The notes beneath the pieces are model-generated. The model saw nothing but the letters and a program-made list of their open reading frames with translations. It was not told the DNA's origin and searched no databases. This document shows, in pieces, positions 34,185 to 43,307 of a DNA stretch of 64,000 nt. A program made the position numbers and the translations under genes. This stretch comes from Methanospirillum purgamenti. GTDB lineage: Archaea; Halobacteriota; Methanomicrobia; Methanomicrobiales; Methanospirillaceae. The stretch lies in assembly GCF_018502485.1 (NCBI RefSeq), contig NZ_CP075546.1. The stretch is one strand, 5' to 3'. Position 1 is the first letter of the stretch. Each line of letters begins with the position of its first letter.

Positions 34185-34350
34185 GCCTCGACCTGCCCTT
34201 ACATTTTGACACTGAATTTTCTTAATAGTATCATCTATCTAACTTGTCATACCGCTTCTTCGAAACACATCAGGGCATAGTGGGGGTTGATACCTTCAAA
34301 TGTCTCCAGAGTTAATCTCTTTATAACGTAGAAATTTATAGGAGATAATT

Positions 34351-34902
34351 ATGCGGTTATGCTCAACGAATTTGCTCATCACATCCATTCTGCTATTCAC
34401 CTTAACCGGTATTCTTCCCTGTTATGGGGAAGATATCGGAATGTCAGGTAATTTTACTGAAAATGATTCAGAATTTTTGTTTATGATGAATCAGTACTGG
34501 ATCCCGGATCTCTACGAAATAAAAGGCAGAATCGATAATTCTGTCAGTTACACAATTCCGGATATGCTTAACTTATCAGTAGAATACGCGAATATCCGTT
34601 TGAAAAAGAACCTGAATGAAACGCACTCCTATAATGTATCTCCAGATCTCGTGTATTTAAGATCCGCATACAACCAGACCGTACAATCTGAACTCGTGAA
34701 ATTAAACCTTCTTCCAGCGTTGAATCGATCTGATCCCCAGTATGTAACCAGGGTATCGGGAGTTACCGCACAGTTATCGCTTTATGGTGCATGGCTTGAG
34801 TACCAGGTAATGCAGCGGTATTCAGTTCAAAACAGAACGTTTCCCGAACTTGCAAAGGTTCCGGCAGATGAATTTTTTAAAATTATGGGTAACATGACCT
34901 GA
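34351..34902 (+). CDS. Secreted protein, function unknown
   Basis: 183 residues. The N-terminus is a signal peptide (about 1-26, LLITSILLFTLTGILPCYGED). The mature part has many N-x-S/T sites, as expected of an exported archaeal glycoprotein, and no known domain. AGGAGAT lies four bases before the ATG and TTTATAAC about 30 bases upstream. It precedes the phosphate-transport module but is separated by 100 bases. Confidence 0.7.
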   Translation: MRLCSTNLLITSILLFTLTGILPCYGEDIGMSGNFTENDSEFLFMMNQYWIPDLYEIKGRIDNSVSYTIPDMLNLSVEYANIRLKKNLNETHSYNVSPDLVYLRSAYNQTVQSELVKLNLLPALNRSDPQYVTRVSGVTAQLSLYGAWLEYQVMQRYSVQNRTFPELAKVPADEFFKIMGNMT

Positions 34903-35005
34903 TTGAACCAATGCAGAATAACTCTCTCCTCCCTCTCTTTCAATGGCTATATGATAACGGTGAACAGCCGAATATCTCATATCCTTTCAGGTACTATCAG
35001 AGCAT

Positions 35006-35638
35006 ATGCGAATACGGGACATAATTCTCCCGGAAGATCAATTTTTTCTCCAGGTTTTTCGTGAAATATCTGATAAGACAGTTCAGGCTTCCGCTCATTT
35101 GACCGAACTGGTTTCTGATCTTGAACATAGAACAGGACAGACATGTCAGAAGATTCATCAACTTGAACATGAGTCAGACGAACTTCTCAGGAAGATTTTT
35201 GAGCGACTTGAGGAATCTTTAATAACTCCTCTTGAACCGGATGAGATACACCGGCTTGCCAAGGCACTTGATGATGTTATTGATATCATTGACTGGGTAG
35301 CTCACCAGATCTGTAATTATCAACTCTCAGGATCATATCCACATCTGGGAAAATTTGCTGAATACATTGCCATTTCATCAATTGAAATACAAAAGGGGGT
35401 TCATCTTCTTGGATCCTGGGATGAGATCAGGGAGATAAAAAACGCCTGTGCTACCATAAACCAGGTCTGGAATAGGTCCAGCGACCTGCTATCATCGGCA
35501 GTCACGGAACTATTCACCATGCAGGATCCAATTCAGGTGATAAAACTCAAAGATATTTATGAAAACCTGGAAGAGGTGTTACAGGAATGTAATGATGTCG
35601 GTCATGTTTTAAATGAGATCGTGATTAGGCATACCTGA
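35006..35638 (+). CDS. DUF47 (PhoU-like) protein, copy 1
   Basis: 210 residues, all-helical PhoU/DUF47 family: starts MRIRDIILPEDQFFLQVF, then HQLEHESDELLRKIFERLEESLITPLEPDEIHRLAKALDDVIDIID, and ends VIKLKDIYENLEEVLQECNDVGHVLNEIVIRHT. The conserved acidic ExxxD runs are thought to bind metal. These proteins accompany and probably regulate PiT transporters. The pit gene starts 4 bases after the stop. Confidence 0.88.
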   Translation: MRIRDIILPEDQFFLQVFREISDKTVQASAHLTELVSDLEHRTGQTCQKIHQLEHESDELLRKIFERLEESLITPLEPDEIHRLAKALDDVIDIIDWVAHQICNYQLSGSYPHLGKFAEYIAISSIEIQKGVHLLGSWDEIREIKNACATINQVWNRSSDLLSSAVTELFTMQDPIQVIKLKDIYENLEEVLQECNDVGHVLNEIVIRHT

Positions 35639-35642
35639 AATC

Positions 35643-36848
35643 ATGGAACACATCTTTATTATCGGGATATTTCTAGCATTCCTTTTTAATTTTGTAAATG
35701 GTCTGAATGATGCAGGAAATTCTATCGCAACAGTTGTGGCTACCCGAGCTCTTCGACCACTTTATGCCCTTCTCCTTGCCGCAGTGTGCAATATCGCAGG
35801 TCCTTTTTTATTAACAACTGCTATCGCAAAAACCATCGGGACCGGCGTTGTAGTTCCCGGAGCACTGACCCCGGATGTTCTGGTAGTGGCACTTTTTTGT
35901 GGAATTTTTCTTTTAAGTGTATTGACCGCGAAAGGCTTTCCGATCTCTGCAAGCCATGCATTGATCGGATGTATGGTAGGATCTTCTATCGCAGCCTTTG
36001 GCTTTTCAACAGTAATATGGCCTGATTTTGAGATGATTCGAGCAGTTGCACTGGCTGGCTTTTTTGGAGCAGTTTGTGGGAGCCTGTTTCTCGCGATTAT
36101 TTTCTGGGCACTGAAAGGGTCTGTCCGTCTGGGCATCATAGCTGGTGCTGTCGGCGGTTTTTCTCTCATGATCGTCTCTCTCATGGCAGCCGGCCTGCTA
36201 CACGTGAGCGGTCTGCTTGCAATTTTTATCTTTATCATAATTTCACCAACAATCGGCTTTCTTGGGGGTTTTTTCCTTGATATCATAGTATCATATATCT
36301 TTAGGTTTTCCCATCAATCCGCAAGAAACAAGATCTTCTTTCCTCTCCAGGTTGTTGCTGGAGGAGTCCAGGCAATTGGTCATGGAGCAAATGACGGGCT
36401 CCATGCGGTGGGTATAATCGCTGCGCTCTTCATCGCCGGGGGATTGAGCGAAGGATTTACTGCCCCATTCTGGGTAATGGCAGGATCGGCACTTGCTATC
36501 GGAGCAGGTACCGTTTTTGGCGGATGGAATGTCATTACAAAAATGGCTAAAGGAATTACCAGAATCCGACCATATCAGGGATTTTGCGCATCCTCAGCAG
36601 GCGGTCTTGTCATTTCCGCTCTTACGATTACTGGTATTCCGACCTCCTCAACCCACATCATTAGTGGATCAATTGTTGGCGTTGGAGCGACACGAGGCAA
36701 AACTGCAGTTGACTGGAAAGTGGTCAGGGACATTGTTACCACCTGGATAGTAACATTTCCTCTTGCAGTATCAGCCTCTGCAATCCTGTATTTCATATAT
36801 TCAGGTGTTATGAAGACCAGCCTGTTCATCCTTAACTATATGAGATAA
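35643..36848 (+). CDS. pit: PiT-family phosphate permease, copy 1
   Basis: 401 residues with about ten membrane segments. The duplicated PiT signature is present: NGLNDAGNSIATVVATRAL near the N-terminus and GHGANDGLHAVGIIAALF near residue 245, with TSSTHIISGSIVGVGATRG late. It is a low-affinity inorganic phosphate (metal-phosphate) importer driven by cation gradients. Co-transcribed with DUF47 copy 1. Confidence 0.92.
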   Translation: MEHIFIIGIFLAFLFNFVNGLNDAGNSIATVVATRALRPLYALLLAAVCNIAGPFLLTTAIAKTIGTGVVVPGALTPDVLVVALFCGIFLLSVLTAKGFPISASHALIGCMVGSSIAAFGFSTVIWPDFEMIRAVALAGFFGAVCGSLFLAIIFWALKGSVRLGIIAGAVGGFSLMIVSLMAAGLLHVSGLLAIFIFIIISPTIGFLGGFFLDIIVSYIFRFSHQSARNKIFFPLQVVAGGVQAIGHGANDGLHAVGIIAALFIAGGLSEGFTAPFWVMAGSALAIGAGTVFGGWNVITKMAKGITRIRPYQGFCASSAGGLVISALTITGIPTSSTHIISGSIVGVGATRGKTAVDWKVVRDIVTTWIVTFPLAVSASAILYFIYSGVMKTSLFILNYMR

Positions 36849-36896
36849 CAGACCGGTGTCTTTTTACGTATAGACGCAATATTTGTTCCGATTACT

Positions 36897-37526
36897 GTGG
36901 GAATTAAGGAATGGTTGGTACCACAGGACAAAGTATTTTTTGACCTTTTTGAACAACTGGCCGGTATTGTGGTGCAGGCGGCTGTCAAACTGGAACAGAT
37001 TGTAACGAAAGAAAAAGATCCTGAAACAACCTATAAAGAAATTAAAGATCTGGAACATCAGGGTGATTTGATTACACATGAGATCTACGAACAGTTAAAC
37101 CGGACTTTTATCACTCCACTTGATCCAATGGAGATATCCCGGCTCGCTTCAGCTCTGGATGATGTACTGGACTATATCGATGATTCTGCTGAAAAACTCC
37201 TTATCTATGGAATAAAGGATTTTGACAAAACCATGCAAAATTTTGCACAGTTAATCCGCCTTTCTGCAGTTCAGCTGGAATGTGGTGTCAAAGGAATCAG
37301 GTCGTTTCGGAAAAACAACCCTCTTGAAAGTTGTGGCATTGAGGTTAACCGGCTTGAGAATATGGCAGATGATCTTCTTTCACAGGCGATACAGCGTCTC
37401 TTTGCCCAGGAAGACCCAATGACCACAATAAAATTAAAAGATATTTACGAGTGCCTGGAGACTGCTACTGACAAATGTGAAGATGTTGTGAACGTGTTAT
37501 CAGATATCAGTATAAGGCATTCGTGA
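36897..37526 (+). CDS. DUF47 (PhoU-like) protein, copy 2
   Basis: 209 residues, homologous throughout to the copy at 35006: KEWLVPQDKVFFDLFEQL, DLEHQGDLITHEIYEQLNRTFITPLDPMEISRLASALDDVLDYIDD, and TIKLKDIYECLETATDKCEDVVNVLSDISIRHS. The start is GTG 36897 with no clear ribosome site. It forms a second module with the pit gene at 37532, so the two-gene unit is duplicated in tandem. Confidence 0.88.
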   Translation: MGIKEWLVPQDKVFFDLFEQLAGIVVQAAVKLEQIVTKEKDPETTYKEIKDLEHQGDLITHEIYEQLNRTFITPLDPMEISRLASALDDVLDYIDDSAEKLLIYGIKDFDKTMQNFAQLIRLSAVQLECGVKGIRSFRKNNPLESCGIEVNRLENMADDLLSQAIQRLFAQEDPMTTIKLKDIYECLETATDKCEDVVNVLSDISIRHS

Positions 37527-37531
37527 TTTGT

Positions 37532-38707
37532 ATGGAAGTTATCCTCATCATTGGTATTGCAATTGCTCTCATCTTTAATTTTTTAAACGGTCTTCATGAT
37601 GCGGCTAATTCCATTTCTACCATCGTCGCAACAAAGGTCTTAACACCGATACAGGCTGTATGTCTGGCAGCTTTTTTTAACCTCATTGGACCGTTATTCT
37701 TCACAACTGCAATTGCAAAAACTATAGGAAAAGGAATTATTACACCTGGCTGGCTTACCCTGGAAGTGATAATTGTCGGAATATTAGTTGCATCATTTTG
37801 GATTTATGCAACAGCATATATCGGAATTCCAATATCATCCACCCATGCAATGATTGGAGGTCTGATTGGAACAGCTGTAGCATATGGTGGGATAGATGTC
37901 GTTATCCTTCCTTCTCTTTCTCTTATCGGTGGTGTTATTCTCTATGGAATAATTGGAGCAATCATCGGAGCGATTTTTCTGACAGGGCTTGCGAAGATAA
38001 AAGATGAACCGGACATCAAAAGTTATCTTGGCATTGGTGGACTTTTCGGATTTGTATTCACCATCCCCCTGTGTATTATTCTCCAGGTACTTCCCATAAG
38101 CGGGCTTCTTGGAATCATCCTATTCATCGTCATATCCCCTTCTCTTGGTTTTGCCGGAGCATTCCTCTTTGGATGTCTGACAATACGACTTTGTAGAAAT
38201 CAGGATCAACGATTGATGAACAAAATTTTTAATAAACTTCAGATAGTCTCCGCTTCATTTTACAGTATCGGCCATGGAAGCAATGATGCCCAGCATGCTA
38301 TGGGTATAATCACAGCAATGCTCGTGACCGCCGGTGTTTTATCTGATTTTCAGGTTCCTCTCTGGGTAATCCTGACATCAAGTGCTGCAATATCACTTGG
38401 AACCCTGACCGGGGGATGGAAGATAGTGCAGACTATGGCAAAGCGGATTACCCATCTTCGGCCATACCAGGGATTTTGTGCTGAAACCGGAGGAGGACTT
38501 GTTCTGTTATTTGTCACGATTTTTGGTGTCCCGGTGTCAAGCACTCATGCTATTAGCGGATGTATCATGGGTGTTGGCGCAACCCAGGGAAGTGCGGCAG
38601 TCCAATGGTCTATCGTGAGGCAAATTGTTACTGCCTGGATTATTACCATACCACTAACAGCAACATGCGCATATCTGGTGTACATGATAATACTCCGGAT
38701 ATGGTAA
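37532..38707 (+). CDS. pit: PiT-family phosphate permease, copy 2
   Basis: 391 residues from ATG 37532. This aligns with the start of copy 1 (MEVILIIGIAIAL versus MEHIFIIGIFLAF); a GTG at 37523 overlapping the DUF47 stop is the alternative. The PiT motifs NGLHDAANSISTIVATKVL and GHGSNDAQHAMGIITAML are present, with about ten membrane segments and SSTHAISGCIMGVGATQG near the end. Divergence between the copies is substantial, so the duplication is not recent. Confidence 0.92.
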   Translation: MEVILIIGIAIALIFNFLNGLHDAANSISTIVATKVLTPIQAVCLAAFFNLIGPLFFTTAIAKTIGKGIITPGWLTLEVIIVGILVASFWIYATAYIGIPISSTHAMIGGLIGTAVAYGGIDVVILPSLSLIGGVILYGIIGAIIGAIFLTGLAKIKDEPDIKSYLGIGGLFGFVFTIPLCIILQVLPISGLLGIILFIVISPSLGFAGAFLFGCLTIRLCRNQDQRLMNKIFNKLQIVSASFYSIGHGSNDAQHAMGIITAMLVTAGVLSDFQVPLWVILTSSAAISLGTLTGGWKIVQTMAKRITHLRPYQGFCAETGGGLVLLFVTIFGVPVSSTHAISGCIMGVGATQGSAAVQWSIVRQIVTAWIITIPLTATCAYLVYMIILRIW

Positions 38708-38711
38708 TTTT

Positions 38712-39575
38712 TTAAAAATCCCTGGTCGCAAATAAAAATTGCTGAGCATATCCTGCATAAGGACCAAAGTATTCCTGACAAAACAGGGAGAGATCATCAT
38801 ACGAATATCTACCGGTTTTTTGAAATTTTATAATGGGAGCATACTGATGTTCAATGATGGATCGAATCCTTATATCAATGGGGACCGCCTCAAGACGCTC
38901 AAATGCAAACAAAAGAACACAATCAGCAACCTTTGGACCTACACCAGATAACACCATCAGAGCTCTTTTTGCATCCAGATATGACATTTCTGCAATAGAC
39001 GGTAAAAAATCCGGATGAGTGCTGATGTATTTGGCAGTTTTAATAAGATATGGAGCCCGGTACCCAGCCAGACAATCACGAAGTTCCTGCTCACTACAAG
39101 ATGCAAGCACACAGGGATCCGGAAATTTGCATTTTCCTTTACCGCATGAGGTACCGTGCCTGTCCAGGATGAGATTGATGCGTTTTCCTATCGTCCGGAC
39201 ATTTGAATTTGCTGAACAGATAAAACTGACCAGGCACTCCCAGGGATCCTGCCGTAAAATTCGAAGCCTTTTTGATAGTTCATACTGCGTAGAAAAGAAG
39301 TTATCCGGTCCGTTTCGGTATGCGGAAATATGTTCCTCTATTGAGGAATGAATCTTTTTCATATCATCATGAAGTCCTAAAAACCGAAAAAGCGCTGACT
39401 CACTAATCCCGGAGTACACGATACCTTCATCATTTTGAATGAGAGAAACAATGCTCCCTTTATGGACTCCGCTCCACATATCACCGGTTTTTTTCCAGCC
39501 AAATATCTGTCCACAAGAAAGAGTAAGATCAAGGTCAAAGAGATCCTGTGACAAAGGAAGGATATGTGTATTCAC
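38712..39575 (-). CDS. ogg: 8-oxoguanine DNA glycosylase/AP lyase (OGG1 family)
   Basis: 287 residues, HhH-GPD superfamily. The N-terminal domain has LDLTLSCGQIFGWKKTGDMWSGV, typical of OGG1. The helix-hairpin-helix LSGVGPKVADCVLLFAF carries catalytic Lys215, and VPIDIRIR carries Asp234. It excises 8-oxoguanine. Convergent with pit copy 2, with a 4-base gap. Confidence 0.92.
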   Translation of the reverse strand: MNTHILPLSQDLFDLDLTLSCGQIFGWKKTGDMWSGVHKGSIVSLIQNDEGIVYSGISESALFRFLGLHDDMKKIHSSIEEHISAYRNGPDNFFSTQYELSKRLRILRQDPWECLVSFICSANSNVRTIGKRINLILDRHGTSCGKGKCKFPDPCVLASCSEQELRDCLAGYRAPYLIKTAKYISTHPDFLPSIAEMSYLDAKRALMVLSGVGPKVADCVLLFAFERLEAVPIDIRIRSIIEHQYAPIIKFQKTGRYSYDDLSLFCQEYFGPYAGYAQQFLFATRDF

Positions 39576-39680
39576 AAAAGAGCATTTGTCAGGCGTATAT
39601 GATGAGAATATCTCATCATGACGACAGAAAGAAATATATTTACACAGAAATTTGTATCCAGACGATAAGGAATGGACGAG

Positions 39681-40340
39681 ATGAAAAAAATATGGTTACT
39701 CTGGTTTGGGTGCATTCTTCTATGCTTGTGCACCGGACTTGTATACGGAGAGGAAAATGCCAGTACAGGAGAGATTACAACTCTTGCAGAACCTCCTGCT
39801 CTGAATATTGACACTGATTATTTAAGCGGTTCAATTGATCTCGTCCAGGGATGGAATTTTATGTCTGTCCCCCGTAGACTTGCTGATGACTCAAATACTG
39901 CCGCGATTTTTACCGGTCTAGAATCAGCAGGTCATAGTATCTGGACATACAACCAGAAAGATGGTGGGTGGAATGACCTGACTGCAGATGAAAAAATTCT
40001 CCCGCTCGAAGGGTACTGGGTATATTCATCATCACCATATAAGGTAAAATTACAATTTTCCGATGATCCACTCCAGGTCCCACCTGTTAAGGATATGACA
40101 GCCGGTTGGAACATGTTTGGATTTACAGGAAATACTCCTGCTTCAGCACGTGATTCACTTCTTTCCATTCGAAATGCCTGGACAGAGGTCATCGGGTGGG
40201 ATCCAGCAGTCCAGCAATTTGAGACCACCATAGTGAATGGCGGATCAAATGAACAGGCAGATTCACGGATGTTGCTCCCAACTCACTCTTACTGGGTATA
40301 TGTAACAGAATCCTGTAGTCTTGCAAGTATCGGAGCATAA
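39681..40340 (+). CDS. Secreted GWN-module protein
   Basis: 219 residues from ATG 39681 (ATG 39672 is also possible). Signal peptide KKIWLLWFGCILLCLCTGLVYGEE. Two tandem modules follow: GWNFMSVPRRL...YWVYSSSPYKV (about 60-125) and GWNMFGFTG...SYWVYVTESCSL (about 140-215). The second matches the protein at the left edge of the window. No enzymatic motif. Likely a surface or extracellular binding module. TATA-like AAATATATTT lies about 45 bases upstream. Confidence 0.75.
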   Translation: MKKIWLLWFGCILLCLCTGLVYGEENASTGEITTLAEPPALNIDTDYLSGSIDLVQGWNFMSVPRRLADDSNTAAIFTGLESAGHSIWTYNQKDGGWNDLTADEKILPLEGYWVYSSSPYKVKLQFSDDPLQVPPVKDMTAGWNMFGFTGNTPASARDSLLSIRNAWTEVIGWDPAVQQFETTIVNGGSNEQADSRMLLPTHSYWVYVTESCSLASIGA

Positions 40341-40353
40341 TGAGGTTATTCGT

Positions 40354-41619
40354 ATGGTTCAGATTGAGAAAGTAATCGGAAGAGAAATTATTGATTCCCG
40401 TGGAAATCCCACGGTTGAAGTTGACGTAACACTGGTCGGAGGTTATTTTGGAAGGGCAGCCTGTCCATCCGGGGCCTCAACCGGAACACATGAAGCAATT
40501 GAGAGACGCGACGGAGATTCCCGGTTCCTTGGGAAAGGTGTTCGGAAAGTCGTAGAAGCTATCAATACCGATATCCGGAAAGCATTAACCGGAATGGATG
40601 GAACAGATCAGGCAGCGGTTGACAATTCCCTGATATCCATTGATGGAACAGAAAATAAAGGACGAATTGGTGCAAATGCTCTTCTTCCAGTATCAATGGC
40701 AGTTGCAAGAGCAGCTGCACAGGCGTTACAGGTTCCCCTGTATGAACACCTGTCAGAACGGAATTATCTTCTTCCGGTTCCCTATATGAACATCTTAAAT
40801 GGGGGAGCACATGCAAACTGGCAGGGAGCTGATTTCCAAGAGTATATGATTGCTCCTGTTGGAGCACCGGATTTTCCAGAAGCAGTCAGGTGGGGCTGTG
40901 AAGTTTATCATTCCTTAAAGTCGATCCTGAAAAAACAAGATCTCAGCACTGGTGTCGGCGATGAAGGGGGTTTTGCACCTAAAGTTCCATCAAACCGGGC
41001 TCCACTTGATTTTATCACAGAAGCAATAGAGGCAGCAGGATATAAACCAGGTTCTGATATTGCCCTTGCCCTTGATCCGGCATCAAGTGAATTTTTCATT
41101 GATGGAACATATGAACTAAAAAGTGAAGGGAAAAAACTTTCATCTGAAGAGATGGCAGGATATTACCAGGATCTTACCGCAGCATACCCGGTCATTTCTA
41201 TCGAAGACGGGCTTGCAGAAGATGACTGGGATGGCTGGATTGCAATGACCAAAGCCATTGGAAAGAAGGTACAACTAGTCGGAGATGACCTCTTTGTCAC
41301 AAACACAAAAAGAATCTCCCGTGGTATATCAGAAAAAGCAGCAAATGCAGTACTTATTAAGCTCAACCAGATTGGAACCATCACAGAGACCATTGCAGCA
41401 GTAACCATGGCACGCAATGCCGGATGGAATTCAATGATATCACACCGAAGCGGTGAAACAGTAGATTCATTTATTGCCGACCTTTCAGTAAGCCTTGGGA
41501 CCGGACAGATCAAAACCGGAGCACCATGCAGAGGAGAACGGGTTGAAAAATATAATCAGCTTATCAGAATTCACGAAGAACTCGGTTCAAAGGCAACCTA
41601 CGCCGGAAAGAGACGATAA
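40354..41619 (+). CDS. eno: Enolase
   Basis: 421 residues from ATG 40354 (MVQIEKVIGREIIDSRGNPTVEVDV). An upstream in-frame start would overlap the previous gene. Signatures include GRAACPSGASTGTHEA, the metal ligands around ALDPASSEF, SIEDGLAEDDWDGW and LVGDDLFVTN, and catalytic KLNQIGTITET and SHRSGETVDSFIADLSV. It interconverts 2-phosphoglycerate and phosphoenolpyruvate; in a methanogen it mainly serves gluconeogenesis. Confidence 0.96.
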   Translation: MVQIEKVIGREIIDSRGNPTVEVDVTLVGGYFGRAACPSGASTGTHEAIERRDGDSRFLGKGVRKVVEAINTDIRKALTGMDGTDQAAVDNSLISIDGTENKGRIGANALLPVSMAVARAAAQALQVPLYEHLSERNYLLPVPYMNILNGGAHANWQGADFQEYMIAPVGAPDFPEAVRWGCEVYHSLKSILKKQDLSTGVGDEGGFAPKVPSNRAPLDFITEAIEAAGYKPGSDIALALDPASSEFFIDGTYELKSEGKKLSSEEMAGYYQDLTAAYPVISIEDGLAEDDWDGWIAMTKAIGKKVQLVGDDLFVTNTKRISRGISEKAANAVLIKLNQIGTITETIAAVTMARNAGWNSMISHRSGETVDSFIADLSVSLGTGQIKTGAPCRGERVEKYNQLIRIHEELGSKATYAGKRR

Positions 41620-41625
41620 GTCAGG

Positions 41626-42108
41626 TTAATTAATCTCGTTTATCACGTTCCATTTCTCAATTTTTTCCGAAAGCCGCACGGCATGTGCCGGACTTGAAGA
41701 AGGAAGATACCTAGTTGCAATAGAAATATCAGGAAAAAATTTTTTAAATCCTTTTTCTGCCTCACGACCATTTAGAAAAATTACATCGATTGTTGGATAT
41801 TGAGAGATAATCCACCGGATGTCATTTGGTTCTGGGTTTTTAATTCTAATATCTGCACTTCTCTCCCGATCGCAAGAGCTATACACATCCCATAAGCCAA
41901 CATTCCTGGCAAGAATGAGGGAAGTACGTTCTTTATAAGGCAGAGTAAGAGGTATCGAAAATATTGATTCGATAATGTTCCAGAACATGTTTCGGGGATT
42001 TGCATAATACTCTCCAGCTTTTAGAGACAAAACAGATGGGTAACTCCCTAAAATAAGAATCCGACAACCAGGCGAAATCAGAGGAGAAAGCCCGCATCCT
42101 GATCGCAT
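41626..42108 (-). CDS. Family 6 uracil-DNA-glycosylase-like (hypoxanthine-DNA glycosylase) protein
   Basis: 160 residues. Motif 1 reads LILGSYPSVLSLKAGEYYANPRNMFW, the pattern of UDG family 6 (HDG). Motif 2 is LPSSSPAHAV near the C-terminus. Described family members remove deoxyinosine-derived hypoxanthine from DNA. It is compact, single-domain and has no iron-sulfur cluster. Convergent with eno. Confidence 0.8.
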   Translation of the reverse strand: MRSGCGLSPLISPGCRILILGSYPSVLSLKAGEYYANPRNMFWNIIESIFSIPLTLPYKERTSLILARNVGLWDVYSSCDRERSADIRIKNPEPNDIRWIISQYPTIDVIFLNGREAEKGFKKFFPDISIATRYLPSSSPAHAVRLSEKIEKWNVINEIN

Positions 42109-42121
42109 ATTATTACAAAAA

Positions 42122-43165
42122 TCAGGAACAGGTCAGATGTTCCTGAACCTGGATAGATTGAAGACTGGTTTTGAAAGCATTCGCAACTGTTGAATTATCC
42201 TGTAGTCTCATAGACGTATCATGAAGGGGATTATTATCATTCTTCCATGCTGCATTGAGCCAGATTAGGGCCTTTACCTGTGGCCATACTTTTTCTGATA
42301 ATGGGGAGAGTACATTCGTTACAAATGTGGACGGATCGGCAAACCGGCCCTGCACGTCTGTTCCTGTTATAAGCAGAATGGGTTTCTGTATCGATCCGTT
42401 CTGCAGGGTGTATATGGTAGCATCCAATGTCTCTTTAAATGGTTTCGTTCCAGCCTCAAAGGGTTTTTTTGTTCCAAACAAAGAGATCGCTACCAAGTCA
42501 CAGTATTCATCTCCAGGGTAATACAGGGACATATTATTCCATTCTTCTACAGGCTGGCTTTCTGCATTTACATGATATATCCAGATCAGATTCGAAGCCC
42601 CCTCTTCTTTCATAATCGTGACGATGTGACGGTACGCATCACGGAAAGAATCCAGACCTTTTTTTTCTCCATTCCAGTATCCGTTCCAGGGATATCCCCA
42701 CTGGTTTATCTCAGTCCCGTATTCAATCAGGATTGGCGAGCCAAACGAACGTGCCTCACGAGCCCATGCCCGAAGTTCTCCGTCAAACTTTCCAAGTGCA
42801 ATATTATTCAGAGTATAGAGCGGTTCTTTCTGATATGGTGTATCTGTACTTCGCATCATAAGCCGGATATAAGGAACCATCCCCTCGTTTCGAAGGATTG
42901 AAGCACTTTCTGACGGAAATTTCCTATCCGTCATCCATTCATCAGAAAAAACACCAAGTGCCGGATTTTTTCCTGAGGAATCCCTGAAAGCCTGAATCTC
43001 ATTAAGAAGAATACTCTCCTCCCCGGATGGTGTTTTTTGTGGGGCAAACACGCCAAGCGCAAAAGAACCATCATCACCAAGACAAAAACCCGGGGGCAGC
43101 CCTGATGTAATCCCACAAATCCCACACACAAACGTCAGAACAACCATCAGTGCTATTCCTCTCAT
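42122..43165 (-). CDS. Secreted GH26-like (beta-mannanase fold) protein
   Basis: 347 residues from ATG 43165, which has GGAGG eight bases upstream; a start at 43186 would put that site inside the gene. Signal peptide MRGIALMVVLTFVCGICGITSG. The fold resembles glycoside hydrolase 26: ILIEYGTEINQWGYPW carries the likely acid/base Glu, and CDLVAISLFG matches the strand before the nucleophile. The nucleophile strand reads KPILLITGTDVQG, with no Glu where one is expected. It may be a polysaccharide-binding or altered enzyme. Archaeal substrate unknown. Confidence 0.7.
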   Translation of the reverse strand: MRGIALMVVLTFVCGICGITSGLPPGFCLGDDGSFALGVFAPQKTPSGEESILLNEIQAFRDSSGKNPALGVFSDEWMTDRKFPSESASILRNEGMVPYIRLMMRSTDTPYQKEPLYTLNNIALGKFDGELRAWAREARSFGSPILIEYGTEINQWGYPWNGYWNGEKKGLDSFRDAYRHIVTIMKEEGASNLIWIYHVNAESQPVEEWNNMSLYYPGDEYCDLVAISLFGTKKPFEAGTKPFKETLDATIYTLQNGSIQKPILLITGTDVQGRFADPSTFVTNVLSPLSEKVWPQVKALIWLNAAWKNDNNPLHDTSMRLQDNSTVANAFKTSLQSIQVQEHLTCS

Positions 43166-43307
43166 CACCGTTCCTCCCCCATACATATCTGCACAACTCT
43201 TCCGAGGTATTTACATCGTCACGTAAAAAGTCTGTCTCATGTGATCTTATGGTGGAAGAGATATTCGGATCACATTTATGTAGATCGTGGTTCATGTCCT
43301 GAGACGT

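Noticed and set aside
35762..36286. 174-codon minus-strand frame inside pit copy 1
   Set aside because: Pro/Lys/Arg-rich shadow of membrane-helix codons; no start signal.
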